Positions 17,447 through 25,263 of a stretch of 64,000 bases of DNA are shown here, one piece after another (position 1 is the stretch's first letter; the number at the start of each line of letters is the position of its first letter). The DNA comes from Propioniciclava flava (GTDB taxonomy: Bacteria; Actinomycetota; Actinomycetes; Propionibacteriales; Propionibacteriaceae). Made by a program: the position numbers and the translations under genes. The notes under the pieces are model-generated. The model saw only the letters and a list, made by a program, of their open reading frames with translations, was not told the origin of the DNA and ran no database searches. The stretch spans positions 310,001 through 374,000 of the forward strand of contig NZ_PPCV01000001.1 in assembly GCF_004126535.1 (NCBI RefSeq), given 5' to 3'.

Positions 17447-18031
17447 ATGGGTACCCGCGAGCGTCTCGTCCAGACCATGAGCGATCTTCTGTGGGAGCGC
17501 GGGTATGCCGACACCAGCCCCCGCGAGGTACGGGAACGGTCGGGCGTCGGGCAGGGCAGCCAATATCACCACTTCGCCTCCAAGCGGGATCTGGCGTTGG
17601 CGGCCCTGCGACACAATGTTGACGACGTCCTTCCCGCAGCCGACAGCCTTTCGGGGCCGGGGAGCCCCCTCGCCCGCATCGAGGCCTACTTGTTGCGCCC
17701 CCGCGATGCCCTCCGCGGCTGCAAAGTGGGGCGGATGACCCAAGATCCGCAGGTGCGCGAGGATCCAGAACTCCTCGCCGTGGTCAGTTCTGCGTTCACC
17801 GCCATGCATACACAGTGGGCTCACGCACTCACCGAGGCGGTCACGGCTGGAGAACTGCGCTCCGATATCGACCCCGAACAGGTCGCTCACACTCTGATGG
17901 CCGTGCTTCAAGGCGGCTATGTGCTCGCCATGGCCCAGGGCGACCCCGCCCCCTTCGAGCAGGCCAGGCAAGGAGCCCTCAGCCTGCTTCGCGCCGCAGC
18001 CCCCCAAACCCCTGAGTCACTCACGAAATGA
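17447..18031 (+). CDS. TetR family transcriptional regulator
   Basis: A 194-residue regulator: HTH in the first 45 residues (LVQTMSDLLWERGYADTS ... SGVGQGSQYHHFASKRDLALA), and a C-terminal domain with the C-K-V-G-R and QWAHALTEAV features of AcuR/TetR_C-type regulators. A perfect inverted repeat overlaps its own promoter. It precedes a gap-type dehydrogenase gene by 10 bp, so the pair is probably one autoregulated operon responding to an unknown ligand. Confidence 0.88.
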   Translation: MGTRERLVQTMSDLLWERGYADTSPREVRERSGVGQGSQYHHFASKRDLALAALRHNVDDVLPAADSLSGPGSPLARIEAYLLRPRDALRGCKVGRMTQDPQVREDPELLAVVSSAFTAMHTQWAHALTEAVTAGELRSDIDPEQVAHTLMAVLQGGYVLAMAQGDPAPFEQARQGALSLLRAAAPQTPESLTK

Positions 18032-18041
18032 GGATCACATC

Positions 18042-19046
18042 ATGACCACACGCATCGGCATCAATGGATTCGGACGCATCGGACGCACCTTCCTGCGCGC
18101 CGCGCTCAAGCAGGACGCCGACATAGAGATCGTCGCCGTCAACGACCTCGCCGACACGCGGACGCTGGGAACCCTGCTCGAATGGGACTCCCTCTCCGGG
18201 CATCTCGACGGTGTAGAGGTGGCCCCAGATGCGCTGGTGGTGAACGGGCGCCCCATCGCCGTCACGAGCGAACGGGATCCGTCAGCGATCCAGTGGGGCG
18301 ACCACGGCGTCGATGTCGTCATCGAATCCACGGGCCGTTTCACCGACCTCGTCAGCGCTTCCAGCCACCTTCGCGGTGGAGCACGCAAGGTCATTGTGTC
18401 CGCCCCGGCCAAGGGCGGCGTTCCGACGTTCGTCCTCGGCGTCAACGACGACCGACTGGACCCCACCGCATCCGATGTCTTCTCCAACGGCTCCTGCACC
18501 ACCAACTCGCTGGCACCTATGGCCGCCGTCCTGCACCGCCGCTTCGGCATCGAATCAGGCTTGATGACGACCGTGCACGCTTACACCAGCGATCAACGCC
18601 TTCACGACGCCCCGCACTCGGATCTGCGGCGCGCACGCGCTGCCGCCGTGTCGACCATTCCCGCATCCTCGGGGGCAGCCGCCGCGATCGGGCAGGTATT
18701 GCCCGAGCTTGAGGGGCGCCTCACCGGCGCCGCGCTGCGGGTTCCCGTCCCGGTGGGGTCGATCACGGACCTGACCGTGGTTCTGGAGCATGAAGCCGAC
18801 GTTGCCACGGTGAATGCGGCATTCCGTGACGCTGCCGAATCCGGCCCTCTGCAGCACTACCTGCAGTACTCCGAGGCCCCGCTTGTCTCAGCTGACATCG
18901 TGGGGAACCCTCACTCCACGGTGTTCGATGCCCCTTTGACGATGGCGGTGGGGCGGCAAGTGAAGGTCCATGGCTGGTACGACAACGAGTGGGGTTTCTC
19001 CAACCGGCTCGTGGAGTTCGCCCAGCGCGTCGGCGCCGCCCTGTAG
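18042..19046 (+). CDS. gap: Glyceraldehyde-3-phosphate dehydrogenase, type I
   Basis: A 334-residue NAD(P)-dependent dehydrogenase with Rossmann motif INGFGRIGR at the N-terminus. The catalytic Cys is in NGSCTTNSLAP (about residue 154) and the His in TTVHAYTSDQ; the C-terminus WYDNEWGFSNRLVE is typical. Start ATG 18042 follows an AGGA site. It sits in an operon with a TetR regulator, not with pgk/tpi, so it is likely an inducible paralogue rather than the housekeeping glycolytic copy; that is inference. Confidence 0.92.
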   Translation: MTTRIGINGFGRIGRTFLRAALKQDADIEIVAVNDLADTRTLGTLLEWDSLSGHLDGVEVAPDALVVNGRPIAVTSERDPSAIQWGDHGVDVVIESTGRFTDLVSASSHLRGGARKVIVSAPAKGGVPTFVLGVNDDRLDPTASDVFSNGSCTTNSLAPMAAVLHRRFGIESGLMTTVHAYTSDQRLHDAPHSDLRRARAAAVSTIPASSGAAAAIGQVLPELEGRLTGAALRVPVPVGSITDLTVVLEHEADVATVNAAFRDAAESGPLQHYLQYSEAPLVSADIVGNPHSTVFDAPLTMAVGRQVKVHGWYDNEWGFSNRLVEFAQRVGAAL

Positions 19047-19162
19047 GGCGATCAATCCCTCAAGCACCGTGGCCGCGCGCGCGTCGTGCAGCCACGGCAC
19101 CTTCCACCATCAGGTCCACCACCTCAGCGAGTCTTCACGTCGACCCTCTCGAGGGTGAAACA

Positions 19163-19855
19163 TCAGTCCAGCCAGGTCTCGAACACTTGCTTGGCTGCTG
19201 TCGCAAGCCACGGCCCCTGGGCGGCCGCCTCGGCCCTCAGCACGGTCGGGTCAAGGCCCGCTGCCCCGAGTTCGTGCGCATGCCCGACCAACCAGGATTC
19301 GATGCGTCGATAGTCAGCCTCGAGGTGGAACTGCAGACCCAGGCCGTGGTCGGCGAACTGGAAGGCCTGGTGGGGAAACCCCGGGGTGGACGCTAGCCGC
19401 GTAGCACCGTCAGGGATCGCGAACTCATCGCCGTGCCAATGCAGCACCGGGACGCCATTCAGCGGCGCCAGCACGGACGCGGCACCTGCTTCGGTTAGCG
19501 TCAGCGGGGCATACCCGATCTCCGTGCGACCCGTCGCTCGCACTTCGGCCCCCAGCGCGCGAGCCATCAGTTGGGCACCCAAGCACACCCCCAACGTCGC
19601 GCGTCCCGCTGCCAGCCTGCGGCCGATCCCCTCGATCTCGTCGACGAGGAAGGGGTAAGAATCCTCCTGGTAGACGCCGATCGGGCCTCCCAACACCACC
19701 AGCAGGTCAGGGGCCAGGAGGGCGTCCGGTTCGAACGAGTCGATACCCGCATCCAGGTAGTCGACGTCGTAGCCGCGCTCGCGCAACAGCGGGGCGAGCA
19801 ACCCCAGATCCTCGAAGGCGACGTGACGCAGCGCGACGGCTCGACGACCGCTCAT
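19163..19855 (-). CDS. Class I glutamine amidotransferase-like protein
   Basis: A 230-residue GATase1-fold protein. The catalytic Cys is in TLGVCLGAQLMARALG, the His in GLQFHLEADY, with a nearby Glu, and the oxyanion segment VVLGGPIGVYQED precedes them. Start chosen at ATG 19855, after GAGGAA; the longer upstream frame is arginine/cysteine-rich and unlikely. It belongs with GMP-synthase-like stand-alone amidotransferases whose partner or substrate is not known. Confidence 0.87.
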   Translation of the reverse strand: MSGRRAVALRHVAFEDLGLLAPLLRERGYDVDYLDAGIDSFEPDALLAPDLLVVLGGPIGVYQEDSYPFLVDEIEGIGRRLAAGRATLGVCLGAQLMARALGAEVRATGRTEIGYAPLTLTEAGAASVLAPLNGVPVLHWHGDEFAIPDGATRLASTPGFPHQAFQFADHGLGLQFHLEADYRRIESWLVGHAHELGAAGLDPTVLRAEAAAQGPWLATAAKQVFETWLD

Positions 19856-20001
19856 GCATTTCCTCACTTTCTGCGCGACCATCCCACGGACGCGCGACAC
19901 GTTGCGGCACGCGCAAGCCTGCACCAGGCCGCCTCCCGCGCGACCGGCGGCATGACATCTGCGGCGACGGCCAGAGCACCCGCGCCCATGCATTCATCTC
20001 G

Positions 20002-20568
20002 CTAGCGCTCAGCAAACAGGGTCTTCAGTTCACCGACGGCGATATCCAGCAACTCGATGAACGTGCGCGTCTCGCCCTCGGCGATCCAGCCCGCGAAGGT
20101 GATGGAGAAGGCGGCAGTTCCGCTCTGCGCGGCGAGGGCGGCGGTGAGCGGTGCGACCCCTCGCACAATCAGCGCGTTGGTCAGGGCTTCGGTCAAGGAG
20201 GCACGCTTCAGCGACTCACGCTCCAGCAGTGCGGCACTGGAGTCGATCACCCGTTGACGGGCACGCGACAAGGGACGGCGTTCCTCAGGGAAGAACTCGG
20301 CTCCGCCGCGGAGGGCGTCCTCAATAAGGGCCATCGGCGCCGTCTTACTGGAGGCCGCCAGCCCGTCAAGGAAGTGAGCATGGTAGGCCGCTTGATCGAC
20401 GAACAAGACTTCGCGCTTGTCGGCGAAGTAGCGGAAGAACGTGCGCTCGGTGACCCCCGCCGCCTCGGCGATCTCCCCCACCGTGACGTCGTCGAAGCCA
20501 CGCTGAAGAAAGAGATCCATGGCGACCTGCTTGAGTCGCCCCTCAGAGCCTGCAGCCCATCGCGCCAT
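20002..20568 (-). CDS. TetR family transcriptional regulator
   Basis: About 188 residues starting MARWAAGSEGRLKQVAMDLF, with HTH VGEIAEAAGVTERTFFRYFADKREVLF. Starts at 20577, 20586 and 20601 are also possible, but the outer ones lie inside the operator repeat. The divergent SDR gene is 80 bp away across a duplicated palindrome, so this protein probably represses itself and the SDR gene. Confidence 0.88.
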   Translation of the reverse strand: MARWAAGSEGRLKQVAMDLFLQRGFDDVTVGEIAEAAGVTERTFFRYFADKREVLFVDQAAYHAHFLDGLAASSKTAPMALIEDALRGGAEFFPEERRPLSRARQRVIDSSAALLERESLKRASLTEALTNALIVRGVAPLTAALAAQSGTAAFSITFAGWIAEGETRTFIELLDIAVGELKTLFAER

Positions 20569-20584
20569 GGCTCCCATCTTACGC

Positions 20585-20632
20585 ATGTCATGGACTGACA
20601 TCAGGTGCTACAGTGATGTCAGACCATGACAT
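20585..20632. promoter_or_regulatory. Double palindromic TetR operator
   Basis: Two 19-bp blocks (20585-20603 and 20614-20632) are inverted copies of each other with one mismatch, separated by 10 bp. Each block is itself a palindrome of the form TGTCA-N5-TGACA. This fits two operator sites bound by the divergent TetR protein, controlling both directions. Confidence 0.75.
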
Positions 20633-20647
20633 GAAGGGGAAGGAATC

Positions 20648-21541
20648 ATGCGCATATTCGTGACCGGAGCGACCGGGTGGATCGGATCAGCCGCAGTGAA
20701 TGACCTGCTCGCCGCAGGACACCGCGTGATGGGTCTCGCTCGAAACGAGCCAGCCGTGGCACTCCTGCAGAAGCAGGGGGCCGCAGCGCTGCGCGGAGAC
20801 CTCGACGACCTCGACACGCCACGGCGGGGAGCACAAGAAGCCGACGCCGTCCTCCATCTGGCAAACAAGCACGACTGGACGAACCCGAGCGAGTCCAACC
20901 GCACCGAACGGGCGGCGGTGGAGGCGCTCGCCAACGCACTCATCGGTAGCGACAAGGCGTTCGTGCTGGCGTCGGGACTCCTTCGTCCAGACACCAGTCG
21001 GCCAGCCTTCGAAACCGACACGAGCCCGGCCGTCGGGCCCGAATCGCTACGAGGCGGCAGCGAGAACCTGGCACTCGACTACGCGACTCAGGGCGTCCGC
21101 AGCGTGGCACTTCGGTTCACCCCCAGCGTCCACGGAGCAGGGGATCACGGCTTCATCGCCCAGCTTGTCGCTGCCGCGCAACGCACGGGCGGGTCCGGCT
21201 ACGTAGGCGATGGGACCCACGCGTGGGCCGCCGTGCACCGCACGGACGCCGCCCACCTCGCCCGCCTTGCACTCGAGCAGGCGACGCCCGGGGCGCGCCT
21301 GCACGCCGTCGCAGAAGAGGGCGTCCCAACCAGAGTGATCGCCGAGGCGATCCCGGAAGCGGTCGGCGTGAAGACGACATCCATCGATCCCGCCGACGCC
21401 CTCACTCACTTCGGGTTCATCGGCCGGTTCTTCTCCACCGATATGACCGCCTCCAGTGCGGCGACGCAGGCAACGTACGGCTGGTCGCCAACCAGCCCCA
21501 CGCTCGTGGAAGACATCAAGAAGGGGGGCTACACGACATGA
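20648..21541 (+). CDS. NAD(P)-dependent SDR (atypical/epimerase family)
   Basis: A 297-residue extended-SDR protein. The N-terminal nucleotide motif is VTGATGWIGSAAVNDLL; the middle has LHLANKHDW and the C-terminal half binds an unknown substrate (YVGDGTHAWAAVHRTDAAHLA). An AAGGAATC ribosome site precedes ATG. It is very probably controlled by the adjacent TetR gene. The protein ends normally, so the boundary to the mobile island lies just after 21541. Confidence 0.88.
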   Translation: MRIFVTGATGWIGSAAVNDLLAAGHRVMGLARNEPAVALLQKQGAAALRGDLDDLDTPRRGAQEADAVLHLANKHDWTNPSESNRTERAAVEALANALIGSDKAFVLASGLLRPDTSRPAFETDTSPAVGPESLRGGSENLALDYATQGVRSVALRFTPSVHGAGDHGFIAQLVAAAQRTGGSGYVGDGTHAWAAVHRTDAAHLARLALEQATPGARLHAVAEEGVPTRVIAEAIPEAVGVKTTSIDPADALTHFGFIGRFFSTDMTASSAATQATYGWSPTSPTLVEDIKKGGYTT

Positions 21542-21572
21542 CTCCCCCACCACGCTGGAAGATGGCGATCAT

Positions 21573-22010
21573 CACCTGGCCGAAGGCGGCGGTTCCGGGA
21601 TCACCACCATGCCCGTCCTGCAGAGCCTCGCGCAGGCGCGGGACAAGTGGAACGAGCACCAGGCAAACGCGATCTGGGACGCCTCAATCGTCAAGGTCAT
21701 CCTCGGCGGAGCCTCCAACAGCCGCGACCTGCAAGACCTCAGCGCCCTGGTCGGCGAACGCGACGAATACACCGACTCCGTGACGCTGGGCGACCACGGC
21801 AGTCGCTCCAACCAGAGGTCCGTGCGCCGGGTACCGATCTTCCCGCCCGACCGTATCCGCCGGCTCCCGTTCGGGACTGGGATCGTGCTGCTGCGCTCCG
21901 CGCCACCGATCGTCACCGACCTGCACCCCTGGCCCAAGCGCCCCGACGCCAGCCAGCTCACCGCCGACCGTGCCGAGATCGAAACCCTGCTGCGCCGCTC
22001 CGACACCTGA
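21573..22010 (+). pseudogene. TraG/VirD4-type coupling protein, 3' fragment
   Basis: From about 21573 the frame reads LAEGGGSGITTMPVLQSLAQ, ANAIWDASIVKVILGGASNS, RDLQDLSALVGERDE and LPFGTGIVLLRSAPPIVT. This is the C-terminal part of conjugative coupling ATPases (TraD/TraG/VirD4, TraM-recognition region) of actinobacterial ICEs. The upstream ~400 residues with the Walker boxes are absent, so the gene was cut when the island was rearranged; the cut lies about 30 bp after the SDR stop. It is not expected to be functional. Confidence 0.8.
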
Positions 22011-22090
22011 ACGCCGGTCGCGGCAAGGAGCACCCGACCGCCACAACGGCCCGGCACGAATCGGCGCCGGAGAGCAGACAGGAGCACAGC

Positions 22091-22678
22091 ATGTCCGACG
22101 AACCCGGCGACGACGCCACGACGAACGACGTTCCCGACTCGGATGTGGACCAGATGGACGACGACGGCTACGACGAGCCGCTGATCGCCGAGCCGCCGCA
22201 CCCGATCAACTGGAACCTGCTGAGCGCCGAGGACGCCGAGGCCGAGTGGTTGGAGCTCAACCGCTGGGTGGACTGGCTGCGCCACACCTACGGGCTCCCC
22301 GCCTCCGTGATCCCGCCGGCCTGGCACATGCACCCCGAGCTGCTGTGGGAGCTGAGCGCGCTGCACCTGCACTGGCTCTGCGCCTACGACCCCGACCAGA
22401 ACGGCTCCGCACCGCTCGGCTGGCACCGCGACTTCGCCGACGCCCGCCAGCGGCTCCGCGAATGGGTGGCCGCCTGCGGCACCCGGCTCGACCACGACCG
22501 CCCCACCCGGCAGACCGTCTGGCCCGGCGAGGAACCCGGCGACCCGATTGAGGATATCCCGATCATCGACCGCGACGCCGAGTTCGTGGAGTTCGTCATG
22601 TCCGACGTCCAGGCCCGCCGCGAGGCCGAGGAAGCGTTCTACCGCGACCTCGACCCGGACACCGGAGAAGTCTCGTGA
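22091..22678 (+). CDS. Conserved hypothetical protein of ICE module
   Basis: A 195-residue acidic protein (many Asp/Glu/Trp). Start ATG 22091 is set by an AGGAG site. The N-terminal 40 residues are low complexity (DDATTNDVPDSDVDQMDDDG); the body has several Trp motifs (WLELNRWVDWLRHTYGLP, WHMHPELLWELSALHLHWL). Position immediately downstream of a coupling-protein gene and upstream of xis/int suggests a conserved conjugation-module partner. I do not recognise a domain of known function. Confidence 0.75.
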   Translation: MSDEPGDDATTNDVPDSDVDQMDDDGYDEPLIAEPPHPINWNLLSAEDAEAEWLELNRWVDWLRHTYGLPASVIPPAWHMHPELLWELSALHLHWLCAYDPDQNGSAPLGWHRDFADARQRLREWVAACGTRLDHDRPTRQTVWPGEEPGDPIEDIPIIDRDAEFVEFVMSDVQARREAEEAFYRDLDPDTGEVS

Positions 22679-22890
22679 GCGACAAGACCGAGGCACTGGT
22701 CGTCTCGCCGTTGCTGGACAGCAGGGAGGTCGCCGCGTACTTGAAGGTCTCGGAGTCCACCCTGTCGCGGTGGCGCTCCGCAGGCACGGGGCCGCCGTTC
22801 CTGCGGCTTGGCGGAATCGCCCGGTACCGGCTCGATGCCGTGGATCGCTGGCTGGCTGAACTGGAACACGACCATGCCTCGAAGGGCTGA
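22675..22890 (+). CDS. Excisionase-like helix-turn-helix protein
   Basis: A 71-residue MerR/AlpA-type (HTH_17) protein: LLDSREVAAYLKVSESTLSRW followed by the wing GTGPPFLRLGGIARYRLDAVDRWL. GTG start overlaps the preceding stop as GTGA. It overlaps the integrase start by 17 bases, the usual xis-int arrangement of actinobacterial integrative elements. It probably acts as recombination directionality factor, though its integrase partner is now broken. Confidence 0.85.
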   Translation: MSDKTEALVVSPLLDSREVAAYLKVSESTLSRWRSAGTGPPFLRLGGIARYRLDAVDRWLAELEHDHASKG

Positions 22891-23968
22891 GCCGCAGCCC
22901 ACCGCTGAGCCCAAACCGGTGCCGCCGATCGGGGTGAAGGTCTCCACGGACATGGAGCGGCGCTCCTACGGCATCCGTGCCCGCGCCCGGTGGACCGACC
23001 CGACCACCAAGCGGCGTGTCATCCGCTCGGAGATAGTGCGGGACGAGGCGGCGGCGCACGAGTTCTTCGACCAGCTCCGCAACTCATCGACCAAGGGCAT
23101 GGACGTGTCCATGACGTTGTTGGAGTTCGTCACCTCCATCGGGGACAGGTGGGCGCGCGGCCTGGACCCGACCTCCACCGGCGAGACCTACGGCTACGGG
23201 TTGAAGCTGCGAGTGCTGCCCGCGCTCGGACACCTGCCCGTCACTCAGATCACCGCCGGGATCATCGACCGCACCATCGACGAATGGGAACAACGCCACG
23301 GGGCGTCCACGATCAAGAACACCATCGCCCCGCTCGTGAGAGTGCTCGATGAGGCGGTGCGCGACGGGTTGCTGACGATCAACCCGGCGAAGAATCGCGC
23401 CAAGCGGAGCCTGAACCGCAACGCCTTCCGCGGCCAGTCCGCTGAGCAGGCCTCTCCGCGGGCGCACGCGATCCCGGACATGAAGACCCTCAACCGGCTC
23501 GCCAGGGCCTGCGGCAAGGTGCACCAGTCCTACAGCGACTTCGTGATGCTCGCCGCGCTGCTCGCCGCACGGTCCTCGGAGGTGTCCGGGCTACAGGTCG
23601 GGGACGTCGACTTCGACAAGAACCTCGTCGTGATCCACCGGCAGGTCTTCCCCGGCAAAGGCGGCCTGGTCACCAAGCCGACCAAGAGCCGCAAAGAACG
23701 CCGCGTGCCGATCCTGGAACCGCTGCGGCCCGTGCTGGAACGCCTTACCAACGGCAAGCAGCCCGAGGACTCGTCGCTGGTCGGCCCGAAGGGCGGCTAC
23801 CTCACCACCGCGACCGTCCGCGACGCCACCAATTGGGACGGCATCGTCGCGAAGCTCGGACTGCCCGACCTCACCCGGCACGGCCTGCGCCACACCGGGG
23901 CGACCTGGATGGCCGACGCCGGCATCCCGCTGCACGTTCTGCAAGGGGGTATGTCGAGGCTGAGCTAG
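22874..23968 (+). pseudogene. Tyrosine integrase, C-terminally truncated
   Basis: A 364-codon remnant of a tyrosine recombinase. It has an N-terminal arm-binding/AP2-like part, a SAM-like core-binding domain (about residues 80-170), and a catalytic domain with Arg233 (AARSSEV) and His336-x-x-Arg339 (RHGLRHTGATW). The frame runs into unrelated sequence at HVLQGGMSRLS and stops. The expected final block with L-G-H and the nucleophilic Tyr is missing, so the protein cannot catalyse recombination. The junction is near 23948. Confidence 0.87.
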
Positions 23969-24252
23969 CCGATCTGGAACACCGGCTGACACCCGCCGCG
24001 CTGACCCGACTCATCGACGTCATGGCAACCCTGCAACCTGGAGACACAAGTCTGATTGATCTCTATGCGAACAAGGGAGCTGCCGACCCAGTGATGGTGG
24101 CCTGCGCAGTAGAGGCGCAGAAGGCCGAGGACGACAGACTCGTCTCGGACACCTGGATCATCGTCACCGACGACAAGGCTGTAACCGCGACGGCCCGGCA
24201 CTTCGGGCTCAGAACCCTCCCCAGCGTCGATTTCCGCGCGCTGTTCCTGTGA
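23948..24252 (+). pseudogene. PIN-like protein, 3' fragment fused to integrase end
   Basis: Starting at the integrase breakpoint, another frame encodes YVEAELADLEHRLTPAALTR, then NKGAADPVMVACAVEAQ and WIIVTDDKAVTATARHFGLR. The pattern A-D-P-V-M-V-A-C-A ... V-T-D-D-K is the C-terminal half of a PIN-like ribonuclease (DUF4411-type) toxin. The N-terminal half with the first Asp residues is absent. A short product from ATG 24021 is conceivable but would lack a complete active site. Confidence 0.55.
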
Positions 24253-24313
24253 GTGCTTCGTCGGCGCAGGGCGGCCGCGGGCGACCTTTGGACAGCGCCG
24301 CGCCCGTGCTGCT

Positions 24314-25042
24314 CTATCGGTCGCGACGGTTGTCGGATCGTGTTCGAAGGTAGTCGATGTAGTCCCCGCGGAACATGCGTCGAACTCGCGGGCGCACTCC
24401 TCGGTTGATGTCCTCGACGTACTTCTCGAGCCTGGCCGGATTCCTGCCCAACCACCCGTGGGCGATGACCCATCCCGCCAACGCGCTCCCATCTAGGTGG
24501 TATCCGGCATCGTGCAGCGCCAACAGCGCCGAGACGACCTCATCCTTCTCATACCCGGCGCTGATCGTGTTGTTGTGGTTCATCGTCAGCGTCATGGACT
24601 TCATTGCCTCTTCGACCACCGGATCGAGTCGAGGCATCGGTTCATCCCAAGCAGCCGTGTCGCCGAGCATCTCTGGCTGGACCTCCGCAACCCAAGGGCG
24701 CAGCCTGTCCTCGTCCCACGAGACGACGCATAGCGCACGAATCCTGTTCGCGTTCCCGCGGGTGAACTCGCTGATGTCGTTCTGGTCCGCCCATGCCATC
24801 AGGGCCGGCCCGGAGCCACGCATGTAGGCGCCACCTCGCGCGGTGACGTGGTCAACATCACTGTGGCGTGTAACGAACTGCTCCAGCAAGTCGTTGTGGC
24901 TGAGATTGCCCTTCAGGTGGGTCCAGACGGTGACGTGGTCGCCGTCCTCCATGTGCTGGATGCACCACTCCATGCCGGCCTTGAGGCCTTCGTCGTCGGG
25001 ACTCGTTATCGCGACCGGATAGCCGGCTCTGTGTTCGAACAT
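24314..25042 (-). CDS. Unknown protein divergent from Gabija-like module
   Basis: A 242-residue soluble protein; start ATG 25042 follows a strong GAGGAGATCC site. No family is recognised. Visible features: DGDHVTVWTHLKGNLSHNDL near residue 35, RGGAYMRGSGPALMAWADQN near 70, a C-terminal basic stretch (NRGVRPRVRRMFRGDYIDYL). The first part (residues 20-75) could be an alpha/beta fold. It has no signal peptide or membrane segment. It shares a 221-bp intergenic region with the OLD-type nuclease gene and may be an accessory or an independent cargo gene. Confidence 0.7.
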   Translation of the reverse strand: MFEHRAGYPVAITSPDDEGLKAGMEWCIQHMEDGDHVTVWTHLKGNLSHNDLLEQFVTRHSDVDHVTARGGAYMRGSGPALMAWADQNDISEFTRGNANRIRALCVVSWDEDRLRPWVAEVQPEMLGDTAAWDEPMPRLDPVVEEAMKSMTLTMNHNNTISAGYEKDEVVSALLALHDAGYHLDGSALAGWVIAHGWLGRNPARLEKYVEDINRGVRPRVRRMFRGDYIDYLRTRSDNRRDR

Positions 25043-25263
25043 GGATCTCCTCGCGTTGACTTCGCACTCGTCGCCAATTGTGGCGGTTGGCACTGACGGT
25101 AACCCGACATCGTGTGCTCACCACCGCGCGTATTCCTCGCCCGGCTTTCGGGCGAGCCCACCAGGCGAGCGGACAAGCGGGGAGTTCCCCCGAGCGTCTC
25201 CCCGTGCAGCGCCCGGGTCGCAGCTACGCTCACACTGCAGAAGTTCTACAGCGAGGTTGCCCG

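Noticed and set aside
19067-19097. CCGTGGC/GCCACGG as terminator after gap
   Set aside because: Only 7 bp with a 17-nt loop and no T-run; too weak to list.
21572-23059. A 495-codon minus-strand frame opposite the xis/int region
   Set aside because: Antisense to recognisable coupling-protein, excisionase and integrase sequence; its composition is shadow-like.
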